Assembly (NCBI GenBank): GCA_964461835.1
Contig: CAYWVO010000032.1
Location: forward strand, 1 to 36,919
DNA length: 36,919 nucleotides
Origin: CAYWVO01 sp964461835
GTDB lineage: Bacteria; Zixibacteria; MSB-5A5; WJJR01; JAJRUJ01
Direction: 5' to 3'
Positions 23,946-32,882 of the stretch are shown in pieces. The notes beneath the pieces are model-generated. The model did not search any database and was not told the origin of the DNA. It saw only the letters and a list, made by a program, of their open reading frames with translations. Position 1 is the first letter of the stretch, and the number at the start of each line of letters is the position of its first letter. The translations under genes and the position numbers were made by a program.

Positions 23946-26255
23946 ATGCCCTTTGGCGTGGCAGCGGCAGATTTCGATAACGACGGGGACGTAGACATCG
24001 CGACATCGAATTGGGGGTCTAATAGCATTTGTCTGATGTATAATGCCGGATCGGCAGGATCCTTCTCATCACCCATTACCTATCCCGTAGGTTCAGCGCC
24101 GGTAGATATCGTGGCTGTGGACGTCAATCAGGATGGATTTCTCGATATCGCGGTCGTGAACGGCGGAAGTGATGATATTTCGGTGCTTATCAATTGCGGG
24201 GGAGAGGGATTTGCCTCCGCCGTTGAATATGCCGTCAAGGATTATCCACGAGGACTATGCTCCGGTGATTTCGACCTCGACGGCGATATGGACCTGGCGA
24301 CAGCCGATTTTGACCTGGATTCGATTAATGTATTGTTGAACGAATTCCAGGGCGCCGATATCGGATTCCGACCGAATCCGGATGGCTGGCAGTTCGCCAA
24401 CGATTGGGGCAATATGTGGCCATCAACGTGGACCAATCAGTTCGACTACTCGCAGTCTCCGTATGACCAGCTTTATCTATTTGAGTCTGCCCATAATGAT
24501 TGGTTCCCGGATTGGCCGCTGTGGGTGGATATCTTTGGCGAGGATGCCTGTTATCTTGATCCGACTGATGAGACATCATTCAGGCCCTCGGCTGTACAGG
24601 AATGGCTGTCGTGGCATAGCCCGTGGGGTGGTTCCTGCTTCGGATTTGCCGTGAGTAGCTTCTTATTCTTCGGTGATTACATGGATGTGCCGACAGAATT
24701 CCCGCCGCACTCTGAGTTGTTTAACGTGCAAATCACCGATGAGTCACGTTTGATGATCAACCGGTATATGTGGTACCAAGTGGGCGAGAATCACTGGGAT
24801 CACGTCTTGGCTGTCTCCGGCAGCACGGATCCCAACGCAGCGCTCCAGGAATGCAAGCAGATGTTGGCCGCGCCCTGCCAGGACCATCGGGTACTGGCCT
24901 TTTTCAATAACTATGGTTGGGGCGGACATGCTGTAAACCCCTATCGCCATGAGGCACACCCGACTGACCCGGATATCGAGTATATCTACATCTATGATAA
25001 CAACTACCCCGATGATGAAACGTGCCGGATTGAATTCAATACCGCATTGAATTCCTGGTATTACAGTCGCATTCCCCATTGGGGAGGTCCCGGAAGAATC
25101 GGCCTGATGGAGCCAATCGGTGAATACGCGAGTCCTCCCGTTCACCCGTTGAAGGCGCGGGACAATGATTCAGTTGAACCGTTACTCGCCACATCTCATT
25201 CAACCGCCGAGGATGGCAACTTCCACATTTATTGCACAGGCATCGATACGATACGCTGGGAGTCTTCTCTCGGCAGTATCGGCATGGAGGATGATAGCTT
25301 GTGGAATAATGTGGACGGAGCGTACCCGCTCACCTTGCTCACCGGGCAGGAAACACCACCGCTCGGGTACTCGTTGCCGGCCGAAGTGTGGACCGGTACT
25401 CTACGTGCGGATGAACCCGATATCTCGGATATCGTCATTACGATTGAAGACATGTTCTCACCAGCAAACCAGGACATCATGATGCATGATTGGTGGGGCG
25501 GAATTGCTAATATCCAACCAGTGTATGATGCCTTCGACAAGACACTTTCGTTGGAAAATGTTGGTGCAATAACCGAGGCAAATTCTTTCGGGTTTATTCA
25601 CAGTTTCCCGGATTCCGAAATCGCCATCAACCTTACCGATATACTTCTTGATGCCGGTGAAGCTCTCTCTTTCACCGCCTGTTCCTGGGCCTGTGGTGGT
25701 GGAATGTCGGCCAACAGTGTGAATGAGCCAAACGCTCCGGCATCGACAATGGGTACCTACGAATCCGGTCTCTATATCGCCAATACGGGCATTGAGAAAT
25801 CATACGATGCCGCGGTGCGAATCCACAACGCGGATGGTGTCGCCGAATTCATGCATGAGGATGTCACGCTCGCCGTCAATGCCGCCCACCTCATCGTTCC
25901 CGACTGGCGACCGTTTGACAACTTGCTGCAGGTGCTCGTGGATAACGGCATGACCGGTGAATACGACGACACGCTCAGTCTGGCCAATGAAAGTTGCGAC
26001 TGCGGTGATCAGACCGGGGAGCACCCGAACAGGGTAGGCGATATCAACTGCGATGGCGCCACCGATCCGTTGGATGTGCAATTTCTGGTGAATTTCGTGT
26101 ACAAGGGATTAGATGCCCGGTGTGACAAACCTCTGTGCCCGCTTGAAACCGGTGATGTCAACTGCGACGGCGGTGTTGACCCCTTGGATGTTCAGTACTT
26201 GGTGAATTTCGTTTATAAAGGCCTGGATGCGCTCTGTGAACCGTGTCCTCAGTAG
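23946..26255 (+). CDS. C-terminal part of the frameshifted propeller protein: VCBS repeats, papain-like domain, two dockerin-like repeats
   Basis: 769 residues as read, but homology in this frame begins at 23808 and the ATG at 23946 has no Shine-Dalgarno, so it is a gene continuation rather than an independent start. It holds the last VCBS repeats (FDNDGDVDIATSNW, VNQDGFLDIAVVNG, FDLDGDMDLATADF). Next comes a domain with GGSCFGFAVSSFLFF (Cys231), GWGGHAVNPYR (His328) and IYIYDNNYPDD (Asp351/Asn352), the order and spacing of a papain-like cysteine peptidase. A beta-rich region follows, then CDCGD and two dockerin-like repeats (GDINCDGATDPLDVQFLVNFVYKG, GDVNCDGGVDPLDVQYLVNFVYKG), ending CEPCPQ. 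The peptidase call is by motif only. Confidence 0.8.
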   Translation: MPFGVAAADFDNDGDVDIATSNWGSNSICLMYNAGSAGSFSSPITYPVGSAPVDIVAVDVNQDGFLDIAVVNGGSDDISVLINCGGEGFASAVEYAVKDYPRGLCSGDFDLDGDMDLATADFDLDSINVLLNEFQGADIGFRPNPDGWQFANDWGNMWPSTWTNQFDYSQSPYDQLYLFESAHNDWFPDWPLWVDIFGEDACYLDPTDETSFRPSAVQEWLSWHSPWGGSCFGFAVSSFLFFGDYMDVPTEFPPHSELFNVQITDESRLMINRYMWYQVGENHWDHVLAVSGSTDPNAALQECKQMLAAPCQDHRVLAFFNNYGWGGHAVNPYRHEAHPTDPDIEYIYIYDNNYPDDETCRIEFNTALNSWYYSRIPHWGGPGRIGLMEPIGEYASPPVHPLKARDNDSVEPLLATSHSTAEDGNFHIYCTGIDTIRWESSLGSIGMEDDSLWNNVDGAYPLTLLTGQETPPLGYSLPAEVWTGTLRADEPDISDIVITIEDMFSPANQDIMMHDWWGGIANIQPVYDAFDKTLSLENVGAITEANSFGFIHSFPDSEIAINLTDILLDAGEALSFTACSWACGGGMSANSVNEPNAPASTMGTYESGLYIANTGIEKSYDAAVRIHNADGVAEFMHEDVTLAVNAAHLIVPDWRPFDNLLQVLVDNGMTGEYDDTLSLANESCDCGDQTGEHPNRVGDINCDGATDPLDVQFLVNFVYKGLDARCDKPLCPLETGDVNCDGGVDPLDVQYLVNFVYKGLDALCEPCPQ

Positions 26256-26281
26256 TGCAGGCGACTAGCTGGCAATGCACG

Positions 26282-26310
26282 GCAGGCCGGGGGATCTTCA
26301 CCCGGCCTGC
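26282..26310 (+). terminator. Terminator-like hairpin between the first two dockerin-protein genes
   Basis: Perfect 10-bp stem GCAGGCCGGG/CCCGGCCTGC (26282-26291 with 26301-26310), 9-base loop, no U tract. It may separate the transcripts partially or protect the upstream mRNA 3' end. Confidence 0.45.
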
Positions 26311-26342
26311 GACCGTGGTGTCAAACTACCAGGAGTCCAATC

Positions 26343-29318
26343 ATGAAAACCCAGATTGTGAAGATTTTCCAAGCCGTACTCGCGCTGGTCCTATGTGTCC
26401 TGTTCACCAGCCCGGCGATTGCTATTGATCCGAAATCGGCATTACGGATAGGTGGGGAGTACCGCGACTCTGCGCTTGCGCGCTGGCCGGAACTGCAAAC
26501 GACACACCCCACCGCTCAAGGCTGGTATGACCGCTCTCCGGGTGAGCTCAATGATCCGCGCACCGTTCGGCACTCGCCATACCCAACTTATTCCGCCGAA
26601 TCGTTGTCTGATACTCAATCAGAGTACATTACAATATCAGATCATGAACCACAATTGCCGGTGAGTATTCCCTTCATGGGTGGTGATTTTCTTGTGAATG
26701 ATGATCGATCCGGCGGAGAGAATTTCCAAAGGGCGGTAGCCAGCGCCGGTAATGCCGCCGGATTTGCGGTCGTTGCCTGGATTGACGCCCGAGCATACTT
26801 CTATGAGATATATGTTCAGCGGTATGGCCCGTCAGGATCACCTATCGGAAAAAACATCCGGGTCACTGAGCCACAGGCAGTAGTTTTTAAAATCAGTACC
26901 CTGGATGTTGCCCTGAACGACGATTGTGAATTTGTTGTGACATGGGAAGACTTTCGCCATGATGATTTCGGTGGCGATATTTACGCCCAGCGATTCGACG
27001 CCGGTGGAAATCCATTAGGCCCGGATTTTCAGGCCAACGATGATATGTTCCCGGTAACGCAGATGACGCCGAATGTGGCAATGAATGCGGCCGGCTCGTT
27101 TGTGATCGTCTGGGAAGACTTTCGTGAGTCTTCGAGTGAGATATATGCGCAACGCTACAGTACGTTGGGTGAACCACTGGGAGGGAATTTTTGGGTCACC
27201 GACTCGGGCGCAATACGCGATCAATGGTCACCTGGAGCCGCTATGGACGAAACCGGAAGGTTTGTCGTAACCTGGGCGGACGAGCGCAATAATGTCGAAT
27301 TTTGGGACGATGACATTTACGCGCAAATCTACAACGCTGCCGGTCAGCCGGAAGGAGCAAATTTCCGCGTCAGTGATGATACTGCGGTCACCGCTCAGTG
27401 GTTCCCGGATGTCGCGGTATGCGGGGACAATGGAATTATGTTCGTCTGGTATGACACGCGCCATTCCGAGGATGATGTTTTCGGTCAGTTTTATGATTGG
27501 CAGGGGAATTCCCTTGGGGTGAATCAACGCATTACCTCAGATTCTATAAAGATTAATGATTTTTACGTCGAGCCCGCTGTGGACGCTCGGCCCGGTAACG
27601 GTTACGCTGTCGCCTGGGGTGGTTCTCGGCTGGGCGTCCCGCCTATCTTTGGTGATGCCTATTTGCAGCGGTTTGATGAGCAGCGAGACAGAATTGGTGA
27701 AATCTTGTCCCTGAAAGATCATGACGATGTCGGAAGAATGAGGCAATCTGCCGTTACCTGCGATGCCCAGGGGAACGTACTTGTGGTCTGGGAAGATTCC
27801 CGGCGCTACTTCAACAACCAGGATATCTTCGGGCAAATTGTCGTAAGCACGAACGAGTTGATCGGTGATAATTTCATGGTCAATGATGATGGCGAAGTGG
27901 GGTTTCAGTTATACCCAGTAATTACTGACGAACCCGCCGGTGGTTTTCTGACGGCTTGGGAAGATGAACGGCATGGATTTTATCCGCCAAGAATTTATCT
28001 GCAGAAATTCGACTCCCTTGGTAGTGCGGTTGGAGAGAATTACTCCGTAATTGATTCTACCACGGAAGTGGAAGACCCTGCCCTTGCTTCGGCCGGGGAA
28101 AATGGTTTCATTCTGGTGTATGAAGACGAGTCGAACCGCGAGTTTCGAACAGATGTCTATGGACTTCGCCTCGATGCTCGTGGTAACCCTGATGGCATTC
28201 CATTCAAAGTTAACGACGACGCGACCGAATGGGAGCAGGTCAATCCCAGTGTTGCCGCTAATAGCGAAGGGCGATTTGTCGTCACGTGGACTGATCTGCG
28301 AGCCGGGCGATCGAATATCGATATTTACGCCCAGCGCTATTTCCGGTACGGTATCGTGCTTGGCGATAATTTCAAAGTGAATGATGACGCAGGATCCGCG
28401 TGGCAGGAATTTTCCTCAGTTGCCATGGACGAAGCCGGTAATTTCATCGTTACGTGGTTTGATCAACGCAATTACGGTGCGGGTAATAACTCGGGGGATA
28501 TTTATGCCCAGTTGTACGATGTTTCTGGCCAGCCGGTCGGAACTAACTTTCGGGTAAATGACGTCCTTTTGGGTCCTCAGGTTGCGTCGGTTGTTGCCGT
28601 CAGTCCTGACGGAAACTTCGTCGTCGCCTGGACTGACGGCCGTGAGCTCACCAGTACCGAGGACATTTACGCCCAACGCTACGACGCCCTGGGAAATCCA
28701 ATCGGCGTGAATTTCCGCGTGAATGATGTGGCCGGTATCTCCGCGCAGTTTGTCAGCATAGCGATCAATGATGATGGAAACTTCATGATTGTGTGGACGG
28801 ATGAACGCGAAGGAACCAGAAATATTTTGGGTCAAAAGTACACCCATACCGGAGATCCACTGGCGAGTAATTTCTCGCTCCCGATTCCCGGGTCGGAAGA
28901 AATATATCGCGATTGGCCGGATGTGGCTATGGCCGGAAACAATATCTGTTGCGTATGGGAGGATAATCGCCGGGAGACGGGCATGGACATCTTTGCCCGG
29001 ATCGTGCCCTTTTTCCCCGAATCCGGTGATGACGTCGTCACAGGTGAAACGTCCAGTTGCCATTGCAGCGATCAGGCGGATGGTGATCCTGATGCCGTCG
29101 GTGATGTCAATTGCGACAGCAGCACCGATCCACTGGATGTACAGTATTTGGTGCAATTTGTGTACAAATCTCAGGACGCCCGCTGCAGTAAGGCGGCATG
29201 TCCATATGCGTGTGGCGACGTTAATTGTGACGTTAGTGTTGATCCGCTGGACATGCAGTTCCTCGTACAATTTGTATACAAATCTCAGGATGCGCTGTGC
29301 GATCCATGTGCGCCGTAG
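26343..29318 (+). CDS. Giant secreted 14-repeat propeller-like protein with two dockerin-like repeats
   Basis: 991 residues. CAGGAG lies eight bases before the ATG; signal peptide to about residue 27 (ALVLCVLFTSPAIA). Residues about 130-945 consist of 14 tandem repeats of about 58-65 residues with the pattern GxFVVxWxDxR...DIYAQRYDxxGNPxGxNFRVND. This reads like a beta-propeller blade (two seven-bladed units). Repeats 5-9 are the most degenerate. The C-terminus has CHCSD and two dockerin-like repeats (GDVNCDSSTDPLDVQYLVQFVYKS, GDVNCDVSVDPLDMQFLVQFVYKS), ending CDPCAP. No enzymatic motif. It is 87 bases after the previous gene and probably belongs to the same surface system. Confidence 0.83.
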   Translation: MKTQIVKIFQAVLALVLCVLFTSPAIAIDPKSALRIGGEYRDSALARWPELQTTHPTAQGWYDRSPGELNDPRTVRHSPYPTYSAESLSDTQSEYITISDHEPQLPVSIPFMGGDFLVNDDRSGGENFQRAVASAGNAAGFAVVAWIDARAYFYEIYVQRYGPSGSPIGKNIRVTEPQAVVFKISTLDVALNDDCEFVVTWEDFRHDDFGGDIYAQRFDAGGNPLGPDFQANDDMFPVTQMTPNVAMNAAGSFVIVWEDFRESSSEIYAQRYSTLGEPLGGNFWVTDSGAIRDQWSPGAAMDETGRFVVTWADERNNVEFWDDDIYAQIYNAAGQPEGANFRVSDDTAVTAQWFPDVAVCGDNGIMFVWYDTRHSEDDVFGQFYDWQGNSLGVNQRITSDSIKINDFYVEPAVDARPGNGYAVAWGGSRLGVPPIFGDAYLQRFDEQRDRIGEILSLKDHDDVGRMRQSAVTCDAQGNVLVVWEDSRRYFNNQDIFGQIVVSTNELIGDNFMVNDDGEVGFQLYPVITDEPAGGFLTAWEDERHGFYPPRIYLQKFDSLGSAVGENYSVIDSTTEVEDPALASAGENGFILVYEDESNREFRTDVYGLRLDARGNPDGIPFKVNDDATEWEQVNPSVAANSEGRFVVTWTDLRAGRSNIDIYAQRYFRYGIVLGDNFKVNDDAGSAWQEFSSVAMDEAGNFIVTWFDQRNYGAGNNSGDIYAQLYDVSGQPVGTNFRVNDVLLGPQVASVVAVSPDGNFVVAWTDGRELTSTEDIYAQRYDALGNPIGVNFRVNDVAGISAQFVSIAINDDGNFMIVWTDEREGTRNILGQKYTHTGDPLASNFSLPIPGSEEIYRDWPDVAMAGNNICCVWEDNRRETGMDIFARIVPFFPESGDDVVTGETSSCHCSDQADGDPDAVGDVNCDSSTDPLDVQYLVQFVYKSQDARCSKAACPYACGDVNCDVSVDPLDMQFLVQFVYKSQDALCDPCAP

Positions 29319-29627
29319 GGATGAAAGGCCGATCCCGCTTGCAACGAAGACAACAGGATCTCCCCACCCGGCTTTTCATTGGGCAGCATATATCACCGTG
29401 GCCGAAAGGCCGGGGAAGATGGGAAACAAGGCTATGATATTAACAAGAATTTAATACTCCGCTGATATCCTATGGCCTATATTTGTGTTGCAATGGCCGA
29501 TCAGCAGTCGAATGCCCTCTGCGGGCAGGACGGCGTCGGGAGTCGAAGAATCCCCATGTTCGAGAATAAAGACACAAATCCAAAGAGCATCTGTACCCGG
29601 AGATTCAACTTCACAGGAGGTTTTTTT
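29319..29627 (+). other. Intergenic region before the third dockerin-protein gene
   Basis: 309 bases with no credible gene. An in-frame extension of the downstream gene exists from 29472, but the Shine-Dalgarno and signal peptide place the real start at 29628. No clear promoter or terminator was seen. Confidence 0.35.
29615..29620 (+). promoter_or_regulatory. Perfect RBS deciding a GTG start
   Basis: AGGAGG followed by seven T residues and GTG at 29628. The T7 spacer between a perfect Shine-Dalgarno and the start codon is unusual, and the homopolymer could vary in length. Confidence 0.75.
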
Positions 29628-32495
29628 GTGCGCTTTGCTATTGTCCTGTTCCTTTCCGTCGCATTGTTTGCCGGGATGGCCCTCGCAGCCGATCAGCAGC
29701 CGGCTGATTCCAAACCCAGCATCGATAAGTTCCTAACACCTGATGGGCGTTTTGATCTTGAGAAAGCCCGGACGCTCGGTTATCAGGGATCACTTGACCT
29801 CAACGGTTTCACTTCGGGAACTGATCCTGCTTCAGGTCAGCCATTCTTTCGGCCGTCCGGTATAGCGAAGAGGACTGAGCACCCGGATGATCTCTATTGG
29901 GATAACAGCATTTCTCCCTCAATTCCGGGGGTCGACGGGACTATTTACGCCGCTATAGTATATGGTGGTAAGCTGATCGTCGGAGGGTACTTCCGCATCG
30001 CCGGCAATATGATGGTCGAGAACATTGCCGCTTGGAACGGTACGTCATGGGAACCGCTCGGATCGGGCGTTGACAACAGAGTTCGCGCGCTGGAGATATA
30101 TAGAGATCAGTTAATCGTCGGCGGTGATTTCACGACCGCCGGGGAGATTGAGGCCAATTTCATTGCCGCGTGGGACGGAGTCTCTTGGTCATCCCTTGGA
30201 GCTGGGATGCAGGGAATTTTCTATCCTTTCGTGGGTGCCCTTACAGTCTATAATGACCAGCTGATAGCCGGAGGAGATTTTCTTACCGCAGGGGATGAAG
30301 AGGCCAATAATGTCGCAGCTTGGGACGGTTCTTCCTGGTCTGCCCTGGGCACGGGGATATCTCCAACTATTGAAACGGTTCGTGCTTTAGCAGTTTATCA
30401 TGATCAGCTTATCGTTGGGGGAAGGTTTTATATTGTGGATGGAAAGGCTATCGACAATGTTGCCGCGTGGGACGGTTCCTCATGGTCACCTCTTGGCACT
30501 GGGACCTATCTTCCGGTAAACGCGTTGACGGTCTACAATGATCTATTGATCGCAGGAGGGGAGTTCAATCGTGCCGGCGGCATACTGGTCGATCGGGTTG
30601 CCGCCTGGGACGGCTTATCCTGGTCATCAATCGGCTCGGATATGGTTGGAACGGTTAAAACTCTCTCAGTTTACGACAACAAATTAATTGTGGGAGGGGG
30701 GTTTATTTTCGACTATTTCATAACCGAAAATATCGTCTCCTGGGATGGATCCAGCTGGACACCATTAGGATCGGGTTTCGAGTATAACCAGGACGTCTAT
30801 ACGCTTGCAGAATATGATAATCAACTCATCGCGGGTGGTTCATTTAGCTCAGCGGGAAATGTAACGGCATCTCATGTTGCCGCCTGGGATGGCTTGTCCT
30901 GGTCACCATTAGGATCAGGGACGGCCGGCGGTGACGTTAACGCACTGGCCGTATATCACAACCGGCTGATCGCTGCGGGGACGTTTTCAACCATAGGGGG
31001 TATAGTGGCTAATAAAGTGGCTGCATGGGATGGTGCGATGTGGTCACCGCTCAGTTCCGGGATTGGCGGGGAATATCATTCCATTAAGGCGCTCGCCGTA
31101 TTTGGTCATCAGCTCATTGCCGGGGGGAATTTCGATATTGCGGGTGGAATGCATGCCCGTGAGAACATCGCTGTATGGGATGGTTCAGCGTGGTCACCGC
31201 TCGGCACCGGTGTAAATGATGATGTTCACGCACTGGTGATCTATGACGACAAGCTTATCGCCGGAGGAGATTTCAATCGTGCAGGCGGTGAGTTTGCTGA
31301 GCATATTGCGGCTTGGGATGGCATGTCTTGGTCACCTGTAGGCAGCGGAGTCAATTTCCGGGTGAAGGCTCTGGCGGTATATCAAAATTCGTTAATCGCC
31401 GGTGGGTCAGGAACCGTAGCAAATGACAAAATCGCTGCGTGGGATGGATCGACGTGGTCAGCCCTTGATTCGGACGCAGGTAATCACGTTAACGCCCTCG
31501 CCATTTACCACAATCGGTTAATCGCAGGTGGGGATTTTTCCACCGTGGGAGGCGTTGCGGCCGAAAATATTGCCGCCTGGGATGGTTCGACATGGTATCC
31601 CCTTGGTTCGGGAGTGAATCATCGTGTCTACTCATTGATGGTGTTTGATAATCGATTATATGTTGGTGGTGTCCTGACAACTGCCGGGGGTGAGGCGGTC
31701 AATGAAATCGCGGTCTGGGACGATGCTGAGTGGTCACCTCTTGGTTCGGGGATTGGCGGTACATATTGTTCATCAGTCAACGCTTTCGCAGTATATGACC
31801 ACGAACTCGTCGTGGGTGGTTGTTTCACGAGAGCCGGGAACAGAGCGTCAGTCAATCTGGCCCAGTGGACTAAACATGATAATTTGGTCTGTGAGGCCTT
31901 CGGGAAAATGCTCCGAAGAATTACTGATGCCCCTGGCTTCGGCAAAATAGCCTCAATTCATCCCGAGCCGGACGTTATGGAACCGCATAATGCATTCGAA
32001 CTGCATCTTACCTTCTGTCATCACGTAGATTTCACTGTTGCCGATGCAGCTGAGGTCTTCGTCGACTTCGATGGAAGTTCTACTTTTGACGAAGATGAGC
32101 GGCGGCCGGCGACTGTCAGTAGTGCCTTAGACCGTGACATAATCGTCCGTGTGGATATGCATGAAAATGTGATAACGGCTCCAACCCGTATCGCGATCTA
32201 CTCAATCGGAAATGGGACCATTTTGAATGAATCAAGGCAAGTCCTTGACTACTTGTGGGTAAGTCCGGCAAATGGGCCGGGGGACGTCAATGGTGATGGC
32301 GCGACTGATCCGTTGGACACCCAATGCCTTATCAGATACGTGTATCAGAAACAGGATGCACTGATGGAACGACCGCAATGTTCTTCTCCGAAAGGCGATA
32401 TGAATTGCGATGCCTTAGTCGAGCCGTTGGATGTGCAGTTACTGTTGGCGTATGTGTTTCGGGGCCAGAATGCGCTGTGTGATCCGTGCCCGTGA
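29628..32495 (+). CDS. Giant secreted 14-repeat propeller-like protein with two dockerin-like repeats
   Basis: 955 residues from the GTG at 29628 (perfect AGGAGG seven bases upstream; signal peptide FAIVLFLSVALFAGMALA follows at once). An ATG-initiated longer form would bury the signal peptide. About 14 repeats of roughly 45-50 residues run from about residue 105 to 750 with the pattern VxALxVYxxxLIAGGDFxxAGGxxAxxIAAWDGSSWSPLGSG, reminiscent of Kelch-like or Rax2-like blades. A non-repeat domain follows, then two diverged dockerin-like repeats (GDVNGDGATDPLDTQCLIRYVYQK and GDMNCDALVEPLDVQLLLAYVFRG), ending CDPCP. Probable surface or extracellular binding protein; no enzyme motif seen. Confidence 0.83.
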   Translation: MRFAIVLFLSVALFAGMALAADQQPADSKPSIDKFLTPDGRFDLEKARTLGYQGSLDLNGFTSGTDPASGQPFFRPSGIAKRTEHPDDLYWDNSISPSIPGVDGTIYAAIVYGGKLIVGGYFRIAGNMMVENIAAWNGTSWEPLGSGVDNRVRALEIYRDQLIVGGDFTTAGEIEANFIAAWDGVSWSSLGAGMQGIFYPFVGALTVYNDQLIAGGDFLTAGDEEANNVAAWDGSSWSALGTGISPTIETVRALAVYHDQLIVGGRFYIVDGKAIDNVAAWDGSSWSPLGTGTYLPVNALTVYNDLLIAGGEFNRAGGILVDRVAAWDGLSWSSIGSDMVGTVKTLSVYDNKLIVGGGFIFDYFITENIVSWDGSSWTPLGSGFEYNQDVYTLAEYDNQLIAGGSFSSAGNVTASHVAAWDGLSWSPLGSGTAGGDVNALAVYHNRLIAAGTFSTIGGIVANKVAAWDGAMWSPLSSGIGGEYHSIKALAVFGHQLIAGGNFDIAGGMHARENIAVWDGSAWSPLGTGVNDDVHALVIYDDKLIAGGDFNRAGGEFAEHIAAWDGMSWSPVGSGVNFRVKALAVYQNSLIAGGSGTVANDKIAAWDGSTWSALDSDAGNHVNALAIYHNRLIAGGDFSTVGGVAAENIAAWDGSTWYPLGSGVNHRVYSLMVFDNRLYVGGVLTTAGGEAVNEIAVWDDAEWSPLGSGIGGTYCSSVNAFAVYDHELVVGGCFTRAGNRASVNLAQWTKHDNLVCEAFGKMLRRITDAPGFGKIASIHPEPDVMEPHNAFELHLTFCHHVDFTVADAAEVFVDFDGSSTFDEDERRPATVSSALDRDIIVRVDMHENVITAPTRIAIYSIGNGTILNESRQVLDYLWVSPANGPGDVNGDGATDPLDTQCLIRYVYQKQDALMERPQCSSPKGDMNCDALVEPLDVQLLLAYVFRGQNALCDPCP

Positions 32496-32882
32496 GTTGA
32501 CCAGTCCACGCTGCTTTTTCTATAAAGGCCCGGAGCCTCAACCCGTCGTTGGTTTTCGGGACCAAGACAAACCAGGACTGATACCAGAGAACAATCCGTT
32601 CCTGGGTGAGTGCTCAAGAGGACCACCAAGGCGAAGGTCGGCGATTTCCGACAGCATTTACCGAGGCTAAACGATAGCCTGCCAACTGATAGAAATAAAT
32701 CCGGGTGCTGGCCAGATCTGCGTGACCAGCCCTACCTGACTACTAGTCCCCGCATCATTTTAACCGCGCCATGGTCATGGTGGGAGGATTTTATGCGGCG
32801 TATTCAATTGTGCTTGCCAGAGCGAGCGTGTATTATGAATTAAGTGCATTGAGGGAGTACGAGGATAATATCGGGGACGTTC
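32496..32882 (+). other. Intergenic region before the Ser/Thr kinase gene
   Basis: 387 bases with no full-size gene. It holds a 16-codon open frame with a good GGAGG (ATG 32793, TAA 32841-32843) and, overlapping it, a predicted promoter (32808-32836). No terminator was recognised after the dockerin gene. Confidence 0.35.
32808..32836 (+). promoter_or_regulatory. Predicted promoter of the Ser/Thr kinase gene
   Basis: TTGTGC (32808-32813), exactly 17 bases, TATTAT (32831-32836; 5/6). The predicted start of transcription is about 40 bases before the kinase ATG. Confidence 0.4.

Noticed and set aside
23946..24000. An independent gene starting at 23946
   Set aside because: No Shine-Dalgarno, and VCBS-repeat homology in this frame extends upstream to 23808. 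It is better explained as the continuation of the gene from 20089.
28416..29270. A 284-codon minus-strand frame
   Set aside because: Antisense shadow of the repeat region of the second dockerin protein. Its apparent repeats mirror those of the real gene.
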